This document shows, in pieces, positions 42,023-50,510 of a stretch of 64,000 nt of DNA. The stretch's first letter is position 1, and every line of letters starts with the position of its first letter. The DNA lies in assembly GCA_934500835.1 (NCBI GenBank), contig CAKSTR010000004.1, positions 248,001-312,000 on the forward strand. Reading direction: 5' to 3'. The stretch is from an uncultured Paracoccaceae bacterium (lineage in GTDB: Bacteria > Pseudomonadota > Alphaproteobacteria > Rhodobacterales > Rhodobacteraceae). The notes beneath the pieces are model-generated. The model made no database searches. It saw only the letters and a program-made list of their open reading frames with translations, and had not been told where the DNA came from. The translations under genes and the position numbers were made by a program.

Positions 42023-44193
42023 GCCGGTTTCCTTTCCATGATGATTTCCGGGCCACCTTCGCAGCCGGGCACCATGCCGCCAAGTTCATAGCCCGGCAGG
42101 CCCCGATGCAGCGCCTCTAGCAACGGCAGGCCAAGCCGACGCACGGACTTCTGCGAGAAGACATATTCGCCTCCGTGGACCACACCCTTGGGTTCTTTCC
42201 TGGCCCCGTCGCCCGTGTAGCCACCCTGATCAAAACCAAGCAAGCCACCAACCAGACCAAAGACACCTTCGCCACCAACCGCCTCAAGCAAACTGAACAT
42301 GCCCTTCTTGAACTGCATCTTGGCGATCTCGATCAGCAGGGATGCAATGGCATCCTTGGCGCTGGCGCTGCCATCGATCATCGCCTCGAAGATGCCGCCC
42401 AGAGCGTCCCGCCCCTTCTCACTGACAGCCTCGAGCTGCTTGATCCGATCGGCTGCAGCCTCGGCCTCCAACCCGGCGGTGACAAAGGCCCGCGCCTGTT
42501 CCTCGATCTCGGCCGTCAGCTCCGGCGTGATTGCCAGCCCTTGCTTCTGCGCCGCCATCAGAAGCTCGGCCTTCTTGCGCGCATAGTCAGAGGCGCCGGC
42601 ATAGTCACCCCCCGCCTCGGCCGCAGAGATGAAGGCAGCGGTTTCCGCCTCCAGCAAAAGGATCTCTTGCCGGGTCGCTTCCATTGCCGCTTCGAAATCA
42701 TCACGGGATCGCCCGCCGCCACCACCGCCGGCCGGTGCTTTCGGTGTGCCGGGCAGACCGAAGTCAGGATCATTCGGTGCGGGCTTCGGCCTCGGGCTGG
42801 TGGCCATCTGTCCCGGCCCCGGCGGTAGAAGGTCTTGGCCCGATCCCGACAGCGGCGTGCCGGTGTCCATCAGCGCGATACCAGCGATTTCATCCCGTGC
42901 AGCACGGGCAGCGCCGGGCAGAAGACCAATCCATTCCAGAAGGCTCTGAACCTGCCCAATCACATCACCAAGGCGGGCCTGATCAAGTTCGCCCATGGCG
43001 GCGATACTGTTCTCCGCTTCGGTGACAACCTCACGCAGCCGGTCGGCGTATTCCTCGCCGGTGATCGTGCCATCCTCAAAGGCGCGGGCGGCGTCCCCGA
43101 TCCGGGTTGCGAGGTCGGTGAGGGTCTGCGCCCCGGCTTCATTGCCGACACCGCGAAGCATGTTGCTGGCGTCCGACAGCGCAGGCACCAACCGCCGTGC
43201 CTCGCTGGCAAGTTCCACATATTCGCGTTTCATCGCCTCGATACTGGCCAGCGCAGTCTGCGGAACCTCGGGCAGATCGGCCAAGGCGTTCGCAACATCA
43301 TCGCCGACAACGCGGCTGGTCAGATCCTTGTCAAAGGTCAGTCGTTCGCGTTCCCGCTCGATCATGCCGAAGTAATACCCGGCCTCGACCACCCCAGTGC
43401 GCCACATGCTTTGCAGCCGGGATTCCACCTCGCGGAACTTCGCGTCCAGTTCAGCGGCCTTGGCGATCATGTCGGAATCCATGACGATCCCTAGATCCCG
43501 CGCACGGGCGATCTGTGCCGATATACCAGCCTCGCCCTTGTCGAGCAGCTGGACGAACTGTTCCCCGCCGGTGCCGCCAAAGAGTTCATCCGCAATGCGG
43601 ATTTGCGCGGCCTTGTCGAGGCCTTCCAGGCGGCCGATGATTTCGAGCATCAGGGCTGAAGGATCCTTCAGCTTGGTCTTCAGCTCGGCGGCAGTGAACC
43701 CGAGGCGGGCGAACGCTTCCGCCGCCGAGCCGCCGCCGGTAACCACGAACTCATCTGCCCGCAGGCTCAATTCCTTGAAGCCATCGGTCAGGGCGTCGAT
43801 TCCGATCCGGTTCTGCTTCGCGACATAGCCCCATTCCTGGAAACCCTCGGCAGACATGCCGGCGCGCTTGGCTTCGTCCCCGACCTGGGCAATCTCGCGG
43901 ACGGTGTTGCGGGCCTCCCGCGCAGCCATCCCCAACCCGGTGGTGATGGCGCCCACCGCAAAGGCCTTTCCGAAGGCGCCGATGTTGCTGGAGATGGAGG
44001 CCATCGCCTGATTGATACGCCCAGAAGACCGGACCATGTCAGTCTCCATCTGCCGGGTGGCCGAGGATGAGCCGCGCCGCAAGCGGGTGTAGCTGGTGGT
44101 GCCGGTGCGCTCGGCCTTGGCCATCCGCTTCTCGAATTCCGAGATGCGGGCCTCAAGCATCACCACAAGGCGTTCATCGGCTCCGGCGCTCAT
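42019..44193 (-). CDS. Tail tape-measure protein
   Basis: This 724-residue protein is largely helical with a long coiled-coil, as expected for a tape measure. The N-terminal region (about 50-140) has FGKAFAVGAITTGLGMAAREA and VGDEAKRAGMSAEGFQEWGYVAKQ, typical of lambda/HK97-type tape measures. The C-terminus carries the hallmark GFDQGGYTGDG...EPKGVVHGGEYVFSQKSVRRLG. A Gly/Pro-rich hinge with GGGGGR is near residue 490. Its length predicts a tail of roughly 110 nm. The C-terminal motif normally precedes tail-tip genes, but here an Ntn-hydrolase follows and no tip genes are found. Confidence 0.92.
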   Translation of the reverse strand: MSAGADERLVVMLEARISEFEKRMAKAERTGTTSYTRLRRGSSSATRQMETDMVRSSGRINQAMASISSNIGAFGKAFAVGAITTGLGMAAREARNTVREIAQVGDEAKRAGMSAEGFQEWGYVAKQNRIGIDALTDGFKELSLRADEFVVTGGGSAAEAFARLGFTAAELKTKLKDPSALMLEIIGRLEGLDKAAQIRIADELFGGTGGEQFVQLLDKGEAGISAQIARARDLGIVMDSDMIAKAAELDAKFREVESRLQSMWRTGVVEAGYYFGMIERERERLTFDKDLTSRVVGDDVANALADLPEVPQTALASIEAMKREYVELASEARRLVPALSDASNMLRGVGNEAGAQTLTDLATRIGDAARAFEDGTITGEEYADRLREVVTEAENSIAAMGELDQARLGDVIGQVQSLLEWIGLLPGAARAARDEIAGIALMDTGTPLSGSGQDLLPPGPGQMATSPRPKPAPNDPDFGLPGTPKAPAGGGGGGRSRDDFEAAMEATRQEILLLEAETAAFISAAEAGGDYAGASDYARKKAELLMAAQKQGLAITPELTAEIEEQARAFVTAGLEAEAAADRIKQLEAVSEKGRDALGGIFEAMIDGSASAKDAIASLLIEIAKMQFKKGMFSLLEAVGGEGVFGLVGGLLGFDQGGYTGDGARKEPKGVVHGGEYVFSQKSVRRLGLPLLEALHRGLPGYELGGMVPGCEGGPEIIMERKPA

Positions 44194-44202
44194 GCCAGCC
44201 CC

Positions 44203-45810
44203 CTATCCTATCACCAACATGTCTTCGTCGAACCAGTCCTGGCTGGAAATGAACCGGCTCTCGCCCGCCGTCGCCCGGCCGATCGCCATCACGGTGGCCA
44301 CGGCGCCATCGATCTTGTTGCCGGACTTGCCCTTGTGGAACTGCCTGTTCCCGGCCTTGTCGGTCTCGACCTGGACGTTGGAGAAGTTCCAGCGCAGCAC
44401 CGGGTTGCCGCCATGGCGCAGCTGGCGACCGAGGATGACCCGCTCCAGCGCCATCACGGCCGGGTTCATGCTGACCCAGCCCTGCCGGAACTCGGCCACC
44501 GGCAAGCCATCGTCGCCCAGAGCGGCCATCATCATCCGCCCGAGGTGGGGATCGAAAGACACTTCCTGCACATTGAACCGGGCGCAAAGTTCCCGGATAT
44601 GATCCTCAACCGCACGGGGATCGACCACGTTTCCCGCAGTCCGGATGATGTGGCCCTGATCGGCCCAGCCGACATAATCCACCTCATTCCGCTCTCCCCT
44701 GTCGCGAAGATTGTCCTCGGGACAGAAGAACAGCGGGTGCAGGTTATAGGTGTCCCCGTCGCGGAACGCCGCGACGGCACAGGTCAGATCTTCATTCTTG
44801 GACAGATCGACAGCCACCCAGCATGGCACCTGCCGCGCTTCCATGTCTTCCAGATCGACCTCATGCGCGCCTTCATCCCAGATCGACATCTCGACAAAGG
44901 GCGAAGTGGACTGATCAAGCCAGCGATTAAGGTTGAACTGCAGAAAGCTGTCACGGTCGAACGGCGAATTCAGGGCCTTCTGGGCCTTGTCGCGGTAGGC
45001 CTCCAGGTTGGGATAGCCATGGGCAAGGCCGGGGTTCACCGCATGCCACAGGTCTTCGTCCTGCCAGTCGTCTTCCGGCTCTGCCATGAAGATCACCGGC
45101 AGGGTCGCCGGATCCTCGATCTCGCCCTTCTGCACCTTGATCGCATATTCGACATGCTTCCAGGCGAGGTTGTCCTGCCCCCTGCCCGAGGTCGAGGCGA
45201 TGATCAGCAGGGTTTCGGCCACCTTGACCATGGCCGATTCCAGCGCCTCCCACAGCAGCAACCCGGGGCGCCCCTGCCAGACGTGCAATTCGTCGGCAAT
45301 GACGACATTCGGGGTCAGGCCATGGTGCGACTTCCCCTCGCCCGACAAGGCCTTGTAGACCGAGCTTACCCGCGGGCATTTGATTTCCGAGGTGTGATCG
45401 GTGACCGTCAGGTGCCGCCCCAGCTCGGGGTCGTTCTGCACGATCATCGTGGCTTCGCGGAACAACTCGCGCGCCTGTTCCTGCGCAGAGGCAGCAGAAT
45501 AGACCCGCTGGCCGAAGGCGCGTTCCGGCCCCATCAGGTGCAGCAGCGTCAGCAGGGCGCAGAAGGCCGTCTTGCGATTGCCACGCGGCACAATCAGCAC
45601 CACACGCCGCACCACGCGGCTGCCATCGGGATGGCGCGGGCCATAGATCTTGCGGATCATCCGCTCCTGCCACAGATCCAACTGCATGGCGCGGCACGGC
45701 AGGCGGCTTTTCGGATGCCGCAGCAGGCGCAGCCATTGCACCGCCCTTTCGCCGTGCCCCTCGGGGTCCGGAATGTCGCTGTCATCATCGATCCAAGCCG
45801 GGCGCAGCAT
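44203..45810 (-). CDS. terL: Terminase large subunit
   Basis: This 535-residue packaging motor has the ATPase Walker A VPRGNRKT (residues 74-81) and Walker B VVIADELHVW (D173/E174). A coupling motif STSGRGQDN follows at about 208-216. The C-terminal RNase H-like nuclease domain has acidic residues in CWVAVDLSKNED, VSFDPHLGR and NKIDGAVATVMAI. All catalytic positions look intact. ATG 45810 overlaps the small terminase stop (TGATG). It lies directly upstream of the tape measure and downstream of the connector genes, an unusual place. Terminase usually leads the head module. Confidence 0.94.
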   Translation of the reverse strand: MLRPAWIDDDSDIPDPEGHGERAVQWLRLLRHPKSRLPCRAMQLDLWQERMIRKIYGPRHPDGSRVVRRVVLIVPRGNRKTAFCALLTLLHLMGPERAFGQRVYSAASAQEQARELFREATMIVQNDPELGRHLTVTDHTSEIKCPRVSSVYKALSGEGKSHHGLTPNVVIADELHVWQGRPGLLLWEALESAMVKVAETLLIIASTSGRGQDNLAWKHVEYAIKVQKGEIEDPATLPVIFMAEPEDDWQDEDLWHAVNPGLAHGYPNLEAYRDKAQKALNSPFDRDSFLQFNLNRWLDQSTSPFVEMSIWDEGAHEVDLEDMEARQVPCWVAVDLSKNEDLTCAVAAFRDGDTYNLHPLFFCPEDNLRDRGERNEVDYVGWADQGHIIRTAGNVVDPRAVEDHIRELCARFNVQEVSFDPHLGRMMMAALGDDGLPVAEFRQGWVSMNPAVMALERVILGRQLRHGGNPVLRWNFSNVQVETDKAGNRQFHKGKSGNKIDGAVATVMAIGRATAGESRFISSQDWFDEDMLVIG

Positions 45811-46271
45811 CAGGCACGGCCCCCTCGCTGAACCGACACCAGACCTGCGCTCCACAGATCGGTCTGCGCACCGTTGTTCTCTTCGATCGACGGACGCGAC
45901 CGCGATGCCGGGGTGCAGCCCAGTTCGGCCGCCAGCAGTCGGGCCTTGTTCACCGCATCGGACAGCACCGACATGGCCGGGTTTTTCCGCCACCCGGTCA
46001 GCAGCGGGTTGCCATCCTTGTCCACCTTGAAAATCCGGGCACTGATCCCGTTCTCGTTGATGTCGCGTTCCGCCTGCCGGGCGATGCCCACCATCACGCA
46101 ATAGGATTCGAACATGGCAAGGTCGGCCTCGGTCATCACCCGCCGATCGGCAAGAATGGGCAGGGTCCGCGCCCATTCGTCCGCCGCCTCTTCCGCCATA
46201 TCCTCGGGCGGGGGCATCTCTTTCAACGCCTTACTGTCGATCCGGATGTGCTGGGGCTTCCTGCCGCGCAT
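45810..46271 (-). CDS. terS: Terminase small subunit, P27 family
   Basis: This 153-residue protein of the P27-type small terminases has MRGRKPQHIRIDSKALKEMPPPEDM at the N-terminus and a helical core (DEWARTLPILADRRVMTEADLAMFESYCVMV) followed by NPLLTGWRKNPAMSVLSDAVN. It recognises the packaging site and activates the large subunit. Overlaps couple it to the head-closure gene before it and to terL after it. Confidence 0.93.
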   Translation of the reverse strand: MRGRKPQHIRIDSKALKEMPPPEDMAEEAADEWARTLPILADRRVMTEADLAMFESYCVMVGIARQAERDINENGISARIFKVDKDGNPLLTGWRKNPAMSVLSDAVNKARLLAAELGCTPASRSRPSIEENNGAQTDLWSAGLVSVQRGGRA

Positions 46272-46585
46272 CAGTCGACCCTCACGCAGCGCAGTTCAAG
46301 GCCCCAGTTGCGGCCCAAAATCAGGATGTCCTTCAAGTTGAAGACCTGCCCCGAGAAGCTGACCCGATCGGCATTCGTCACGCCGGACAGGTATCGGGTG
46401 CGGAAGACCGCCACCGTCTCGTCAGTGGCGCCGAAATTGCGGATGAATTCGGTGGTGGATTCCGCGACCCGTTCGGCCCGCAGGGTGGCCAGATCGGTCC
46501 AGGTGCTGGTCGGGGTGCCCGCCGCGTTCACGCCATGGGTGGCGCGCTGGAGGGTCAGGACATGGCGCAGCGTGCCGGATTTCAT
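46271..46585 (-). CDS. Phage head closure / head-tail adaptor protein
   Basis: This 104-residue protein of the SPP1 gp16/HK97 gp7 type has MKSGTLRHVLTLQRATHGVNAAGTPTSTWTDLATLRAER at the start, and the end NLKDILILGRNWGLELRCVRVD has the typical final strands. These proteins plug the portal-connector after DNA packaging. ATG 46585 is inferred from that N-terminus. It overlaps the DUF3168 gene by 4 bp and the small terminase by 1-3 bp. Confidence 0.88.
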   Translation of the reverse strand: MKSGTLRHVLTLQRATHGVNAAGTPTSTWTDLATLRAERVAESTTEFIRNFGATDETVAVFRTRYLSGVTNADRVSFSGQVFNLKDILILGRNWGLELRCVRVD

Positions 46586-46992
46586 GCCGGCACCTCGCAC
46601 ACCAGAACCTCGACCGTGACGACACCGTGAGAGGTCTCGCCATCGGGGTCGCGCATCTGGCGCATGCTGGTCACCAGCGCATCGGCGCAATGCAGCCCCG
46701 CACCAAGGTCAAGGCGCCCGGCATGGATCGCGGCACGGATAGCCGCACCTATTGCCTTGACGCCCTCCAGCGAGGCTTCCCGCTTCCAGACGTGGAGGGT
46801 GTGGAACACCCGCACATGCGCCCGCGCCAGGCTGGTGGCTTCGTCCGCCGCCTGGCTTTCGCCCAGCACGATCGATGGCGACGGGTTCGGCCGCTGGTTG
46901 CGGTCAAGGATCGCCTCGGCCGGCACCAGGGCAATGACAGCCGGGGTCGCCAGAAGGCGAGCGCGGATGGAGATCTGGACGGCGAGTTCCAT
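46582..46992 (-). CDS. DUF3168 tail-completion/terminator protein
   Basis: This 136-residue protein has a DUF3168 layout: AVQISIRARLLATPAVIALV, then a loop with NQRPNPSPSIVLGES and the VWKREASLEGVKAIGAAIRAAIHAG helix. DUF3168 proteins cap the tail tube where it joins the head. ATG 46992 (MELAVQ) is preferred over the preceding GTG because it overlaps the previous stop as TGATG. It is part of the tightly overlapping connector cluster. Confidence 0.87.
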   Translation of the reverse strand: MELAVQISIRARLLATPAVIALVPAEAILDRNQRPNPSPSIVLGESQAADEATSLARAHVRVFHTLHVWKREASLEGVKAIGAAIRAAIHAGRLDLGAGLHCADALVTSMRQMRDPDGETSHGVVTVEVLVCEVPA

Positions 46993-47399
46993 CACTTCGC
47001 CTCCCTGATCGCCTTGCCGATGCCGCGCTTGATCGCGGCCATCGCCTTCGCGCGATGCATTCGAAACGCGGGCCAGAAGAACGGCTGCGCCGGATGGAAC
47101 GTGGTGCCGTATTCCTGCAAGTGGGGATAACGCACATCGGTGTTGCCAACCGTGATCGCCACCACATTTTCCGGCACCACCATGGAGCCGCCGGGCTGGC
47201 TATAGGCCGGTGTCGCCTCGCCCGGCCCGGTGACCGTGATGCTGTGCTCCAGATCGCCTTCGTCCACCGGCGCCAGCGCCTTCATGGTGCCTGCCATGGC
47301 ATCCGCCTGTTTCACCAGTACCGGCTGGACCGCCGCCCGCGCCGCCTTCGGTATGGCCTTCATGCGCCGCTGAAAGCTGGAAAGCCCACCGTCCGACAT
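46992..47399 (-). CDS. HK97 gp10-family head-tail joining protein
   Basis: This 135-residue protein has the HK97_gp10 pattern: FQRRMKAIPKAARAAVQPVLVKQADAMAGTMKALAPVDEGDLEHSI, VAITVGNTDVRYPHLQEYGTTFHPAQPFFWPAF. It is a tail-proximal adaptor in siphophages. ATG 47399 overlaps the gp6-like stop, and its stop overlaps the DUF3168 start. Confidence 0.92.
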   Translation of the reverse strand: MSDGGLSSFQRRMKAIPKAARAAVQPVLVKQADAMAGTMKALAPVDEGDLEHSITVTGPGEATPAYSQPGGSMVVPENVVAITVGNTDVRYPHLQEYGTTFHPAQPFFWPAFRMHRAKAMAAIKRGIGKAIREAK

Positions 47400-47710
47400 C
47401 AGAAGCTCCAGTCCCGATGCGCCACGACGATATCGGCAACGCCCCAGGGCATGTCCCGCGCGCCGTCGCCGGCGGTCTCGCGGTTCTCATACCACCAGGC
47501 CGCCAGCTGAAGGACGGCTTCGATCAGGTCCGGCGGGATCGGATCTTGATCCTGTCCACCAAAGCGTTCCTCGATTTTGAAGCCAAGCTGGCGCTCGATC
47601 AGGCTTTGCGCCGATGCGAGCTTGGATTCGAGCAGATGATCATCTTCTGGCCCGAGATCAGGGGTAAAGTTCAGATGCATCTTAAGGTGGCCGAGGGTGG
47701 CGATGGTCAT
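47399..47710 (-). CDS. gp6-like head-tail connector protein
   Basis: This 103-residue helical protein of the HK97 gp6 family has MTIATLGHLKMHLNFTPDLGPEDDHLLESKLASAQSLIERQLGF and a C-terminal LIEAVLQLAAWWYENRETAG helix. It forms a ring beneath the portal. I start it at ATG 47710; an ATG two codons upstream is possible. Unusually it follows the tail-tube genes instead of the capsid gene. Confidence 0.9.
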   Translation of the reverse strand: MTIATLGHLKMHLNFTPDLGPEDDHLLESKLASAQSLIERQLGFKIEERFGGQDQDPIPPDLIEAVLQLAAWWYENRETAGDGARDMPWGVADIVVAHRDWSF

Positions 47711-47712
47711 GA

Positions 47713-48141
47713 TCAAATCCGTTCGATCTCGCCGTTCGGCTGAAGTGTTGCCAACAGCTTGATCAGAGAGTTTGCAGCGTCGAAAACCTCATCCAAGGCG
47801 ATCACCAGCGCGCACCATTGGCGGATGGGCTGAACGCCCCCTTGAATTGGAAAGCGCAGCTGGAAGGCATATTCATCGCGGGACCGTGAGGCTTCCCACA
47901 ACAGCAGCTGCCCCGCATCATCGGGGTCCAGCGCCATTACGATCTGCATAGGCCGGAGCCTCATCAACCCCTTGATCACCTCGGCGTTGGTTGACAGGTG
48001 GCTGGTCGCATCCACCATGTCCCATTCCACGCCAGCCGAACCGAAGCTTTCCGCCGATCCGACCTCGATCCAGCCCGACACCGCCGATGCATTCGCACCG
48101 GCAGCAATGTAAAGCCGTGATCCTGCGACGGGGAACAGCAT
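47713..48141 (-). CDS. Tail tube protein-like, second paralogue
   Basis: This 142-residue protein resembles its upstream neighbour across most of its length. Both have a G-rich loop followed by a repetitive beta strand, MxIVxxxDxxDAGQ, xxYAFxLRF and the shared C-terminal motif EVFDAANSLIK (EVFDAANNVMK in the neighbour). That organisation fits lambda gpV/HK97-type tail tube subunits. The chain is 16 residues shorter and its ends diverge. It follows 3 bp after the first copy. One copy may be the tube protein and the other a capping or minor variant. Confidence 0.75.
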   Translation of the reverse strand: MLFPVAGSRLYIAAGANASAVSGWIEVGSAESFGSAGVEWDMVDATSHLSTNAEVIKGLMRLRPMQIVMALDPDDAGQLLLWEASRSRDEYAFQLRFPIQGGVQPIRQWCALVIALDEVFDAANSLIKLLATLQPNGEIERI

Positions 48142-48144
48142 CGA

Positions 48145-48621
48145 TCAGGTATCCGCGTCCACCTTGACGATGTTCGAGTTCACCCAGAGCGTCAGATGCT
48201 GCTTCATCACGTTGTTCGCAGCGTCGAACACCTCGGGCGCCGCGCCAACCTTGGCGATGAAGTAGCGCTCGGACGGGGTGCCGCCGGCCGGGGCATCGTT
48301 CAGCACCAGTTTCCAGGCATAGTCATGGATGGTCTTCTCGGCCGCGATCGCAGCAGCCTGCCCGGCACCGGCGTAATCGGCGCCGCAGATCACTTCCATC
48401 GTCCCGGCGTTCCGGGTGCCCTTCAGGCGCTTGGTGCGGCCTTCACCGATGATGTCGATGCTGATCTCAGCCGAAGTATCGCCCAGCGAACCGAGCGATT
48501 CCAGTTCCTTGATCTCCAGCCAAGTCTGGCTGCTATAGTCGGCAAGCACGAAGTCGGTGGATTTCTGGGCAAGAACGCCGCCCAGGAAGAGCTTGGCGCC
48601 GTTGGTGGCATAGAGTGCCAT
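48145..48621 (-). CDS. Phage tail tube protein, first paralogue
   Basis: This 158-residue mainly beta protein has ATNGAKLFLGGVLAQKSTDFVLADYSS at the start, an ELESLGSLGDTSAEISIDIIGEGRTKRLKGTRNAGTMEV core and the terminal FDAANNVMKQHLTLWVNSNIV. This pattern is typical of siphophage tail-tube proteins. ATG 48621 has GGTGAACCT upstream. It follows the HNH gene with a 4-bp gap and leads the connector set. Confidence 0.85.
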   Translation of the reverse strand: MALYATNGAKLFLGGVLAQKSTDFVLADYSSQTWLEIKELESLGSLGDTSAEISIDIIGEGRTKRLKGTRNAGTMEVICGADYAGAGQAAAIAAEKTIHDYAWKLVLNDAPAGGTPSERYFIAKVGAAPEVFDAANNVMKQHLTLWVNSNIVKVDADT

Positions 48622-48625
48622 AGGT

Positions 48626-48982
48626 TCACCTCACAGGGTTGCGGCGCTCTTGACGTTGCTTGGCGCCGGAATGGTGGAACTTGCAGAGGGTCTGCAGATT
48701 GGTCGGGTCGAGGCGCCGCTCCGGGGCAACCCGGCGCGGCACAATGTGATCCACCTCCATAGACTCTTCCCGGACGCCGCAGATTGCGCAGTTCGGGTGC
48801 CGCTTGAGGTGTTCCGCCCGCAGCTTCCGCCAGTCGGCCCCGAGGCCTCGGGCGGTGGCGCTGGGGCGCTTCTTGTCGAACCGCGCCTTGCGCTCTGCCG
48901 TCCGCTTCACCTCGCAGGGGCAGAGGATCCCGGCGGCAACACGATGGCCGCAGCCGCAAATCCGGGGCGGTTTCGAGGGCAT
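48626..48982 (-). CDS. HNH endonuclease
   Basis: This 118-residue protein has a short N-terminal zinc-like segment (CGCGHRVAAGILCPCE) and the classical HNH core. The core starts NCAICGVREESMEVDHIVPRR, with the catalytic His in VDHIVP, and continues LDPTNLQTLCKFHHSGAKQRQE. In phages HNH enzymes next to terminase assist genome cleavage. Here it is within the head/tail cluster, five genes before terS, rather than adjacent to it. ATG 48982 overlaps the previous stop (TGATG). Family assignment is certain, the role is not. Confidence 0.93.
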   Translation of the reverse strand: MPSKPPRICGCGHRVAAGILCPCEVKRTAERKARFDKKRPSATARGLGADWRKLRAEHLKRHPNCAICGVREESMEVDHIVPRRVAPERRLDPTNLQTLCKFHHSGAKQRQERRNPVR

Positions 48983-49362
48983 CAGGCCACCGGGCGTTTG
49001 TCGGGCGCCAGCACAGCGACGGCGCCGGCTGCGATGCTGGTGCCCCCGGCTTTCGTCAAAGACAGCCGGATGTAGCGTTTGAAGCCGAGGTAGCCGAAGC
49101 GATACACGCTGTCGGCGGCAAGGACAGCGGGCGCGTTGGTCTGCAGCTGCGCTGCTGCCACGTTTGCCCATCCGGTCGAGCCGTTGTCGCTCTCCTGCAG
49201 CGTGGCCCCGAAAGCGCCCGCGCTGGCAATGGCGCCGGTCGCCAGCAGAATGGCGGCGGCGCTGTTGCCCAGCAGATCGATACTGACGCCATCGACCGAG
49301 GCGGACTGCACCGCGTGGGCCAGGGCCAGACGGCCCGCGATGTCGGAATAGATGTCACACAT
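48982..49362 (-). CDS. Phage virion protein of unknown role (decoration-like)
   Basis: This 126-residue beta-rich protein has the pattern SASVDGVSIDLLGNSAAAILLATGAI, then FGATLQESDNGSTGWANVAAA and FGYLGFKRYIRLSLTKAGGTSIAAGAVAVLAP. It is commonly found immediately after the major capsid gene in alphaproteobacterial prophages. I associate it with head decoration or a minor virion protein on position only. ATG 49362 is 12 bp downstream of the capsid stop. Confidence 0.68.
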   Translation of the reverse strand: MCDIYSDIAGRLALAHAVQSASVDGVSIDLLGNSAAAILLATGAIASAGAFGATLQESDNGSTGWANVAAAQLQTNAPAVLAADSVYRFGYLGFKRYIRLSLTKAGGTSIAAGAVAVLAPDKRPVA

Positions 49363-49374
49363 GGCGGTTGCTCC

Positions 49375-50508
49375 TTACGAGGTTGCCATCTTGAGTTTGC
49401 GGAACCGCGCGGCCTGCAAAACGCCGCCGCCCACGCGCCGGTTGGCGTGGATGCGGGTCAGCCCGTTGGTGCGGCGGGTGAAGGGGTCGACAAGGATATC
49501 CAGGTCCACCCGGTCGAGGATCCGGTAGGCCTTGAAGTCGCCATAGATGATCGGGAAGGCGTCCCCGGCGATATCCGGCATGTCGATTATCTCGATCACC
49601 GGGCGCCCCAGAACCGTCGCTGGCTGGCCTTCCTGATACGACCGCTGCCACAGGTAGTTGCCCTGCCCGTCCTTCAGCTTCATCACCGTCGCCAGTGTGG
49701 TGCTGTTCATCGCCCAGGCGCCGGCGCCGCGATAGGTCGCGGGCACGGCATAGAGCAGCGAGATCAGCGCGTCGGCCGAGAGGTTCGCAGCGTGCCCATT
49801 CGCCGTGTAGCCGATGTCGGCGTGACGCATGAACCCTTCCGGCTCCAGCACCCCTTGGCCCCACACAAAGGCGGTGGCCTCTTTCTTGCCGAAGTCCTCG
49901 GCCAAAGCGGCCCGCACCTCAGCCTCGGCCTGCGGGACATCTGCCAGCAGGCGGTTCGAGATGTCCACGAAGGTCGCCAGTTCCTTGACCGCGATTTCCT
50001 TCTGGCCGAACGTGATTTCGCTTTCCTCACGGGCCTGGGTCTCGCCCACCCACTTGGCGTTGGTCATATCACCTCGCGTCGGGTAGATGGTCGACGTGGC
50101 CGTGGTGCCCATGACAGAGGCCACCCTGCGGATGGGCGAGTATTCCACCAGATCGCGGATCACTTCCGTCGACAGTTCGGCAGGCGCGAGATAGCCGCCA
50201 GCCTGGCTGGAGGACTCGTTCAGCGCCTTCTGATCCTCGGGCGCAATGGCATCCCCCAGGCGCAGATAGGCTGCGAAAGCCTTCCGCTCGACCGAAGGTT
50301 CATCTTCGGCCTTCTTGTCACCGGGAGCCGGGCGGTTCGCCTTCGCCTCGATCTTGTCGATCCGGCCGCCCATCTCGGTCAGTTTGGTTTCGACCGTTTT
50401 GGTCAGATCACCGATGGCCTTGGTGACCATATCCGCAGGATCGTCCTCTTCGCCCTTCAGGGTCAGGGCCGTGCTGCCAAGCAGCTGGTTCTTCATCAGG
50501 TGCCGCAT
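49375..50508 (-). CDS. HK97-fold major capsid protein
   Basis: This 377-residue protein has an N-terminal coiled-coil scaffold domain (about 25-60: MVTKAIGDLTKTVETKLTEMGG) with a linker, removed by the protease in relatives. The HK97 core follows: SQAGGYLAPAELSTEVIRDLVEYSPIRRVA, then WVGETQAREESEITFGQKEIAVKELA. The E-loop-proximal and A-domain segments are GVLEPEGFMRH and AWAMNSTTLATVMKLKD. ATG 50508 follows GAGGTAGAC. It lies 2 bp after the protease stop, as in a normal head module. Confidence 0.96.
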   Translation of the reverse strand: MRHLMKNQLLGSTALTLKGEEDDPADMVTKAIGDLTKTVETKLTEMGGRIDKIEAKANRPAPGDKKAEDEPSVERKAFAAYLRLGDAIAPEDQKALNESSSQAGGYLAPAELSTEVIRDLVEYSPIRRVASVMGTTATSTIYPTRGDMTNAKWVGETQAREESEITFGQKEIAVKELATFVDISNRLLADVPQAEAEVRAALAEDFGKKEATAFVWGQGVLEPEGFMRHADIGYTANGHAANLSADALISLLYAVPATYRGAGAWAMNSTTLATVMKLKDGQGNYLWQRSYQEGQPATVLGRPVIEIIDMPDIAGDAFPIIYGDFKAYRILDRVDLDILVDPFTRRTNGLTRIHANRRVGGGVLQAARFRKLKMATS

Positions 50509-50510
50509 GT

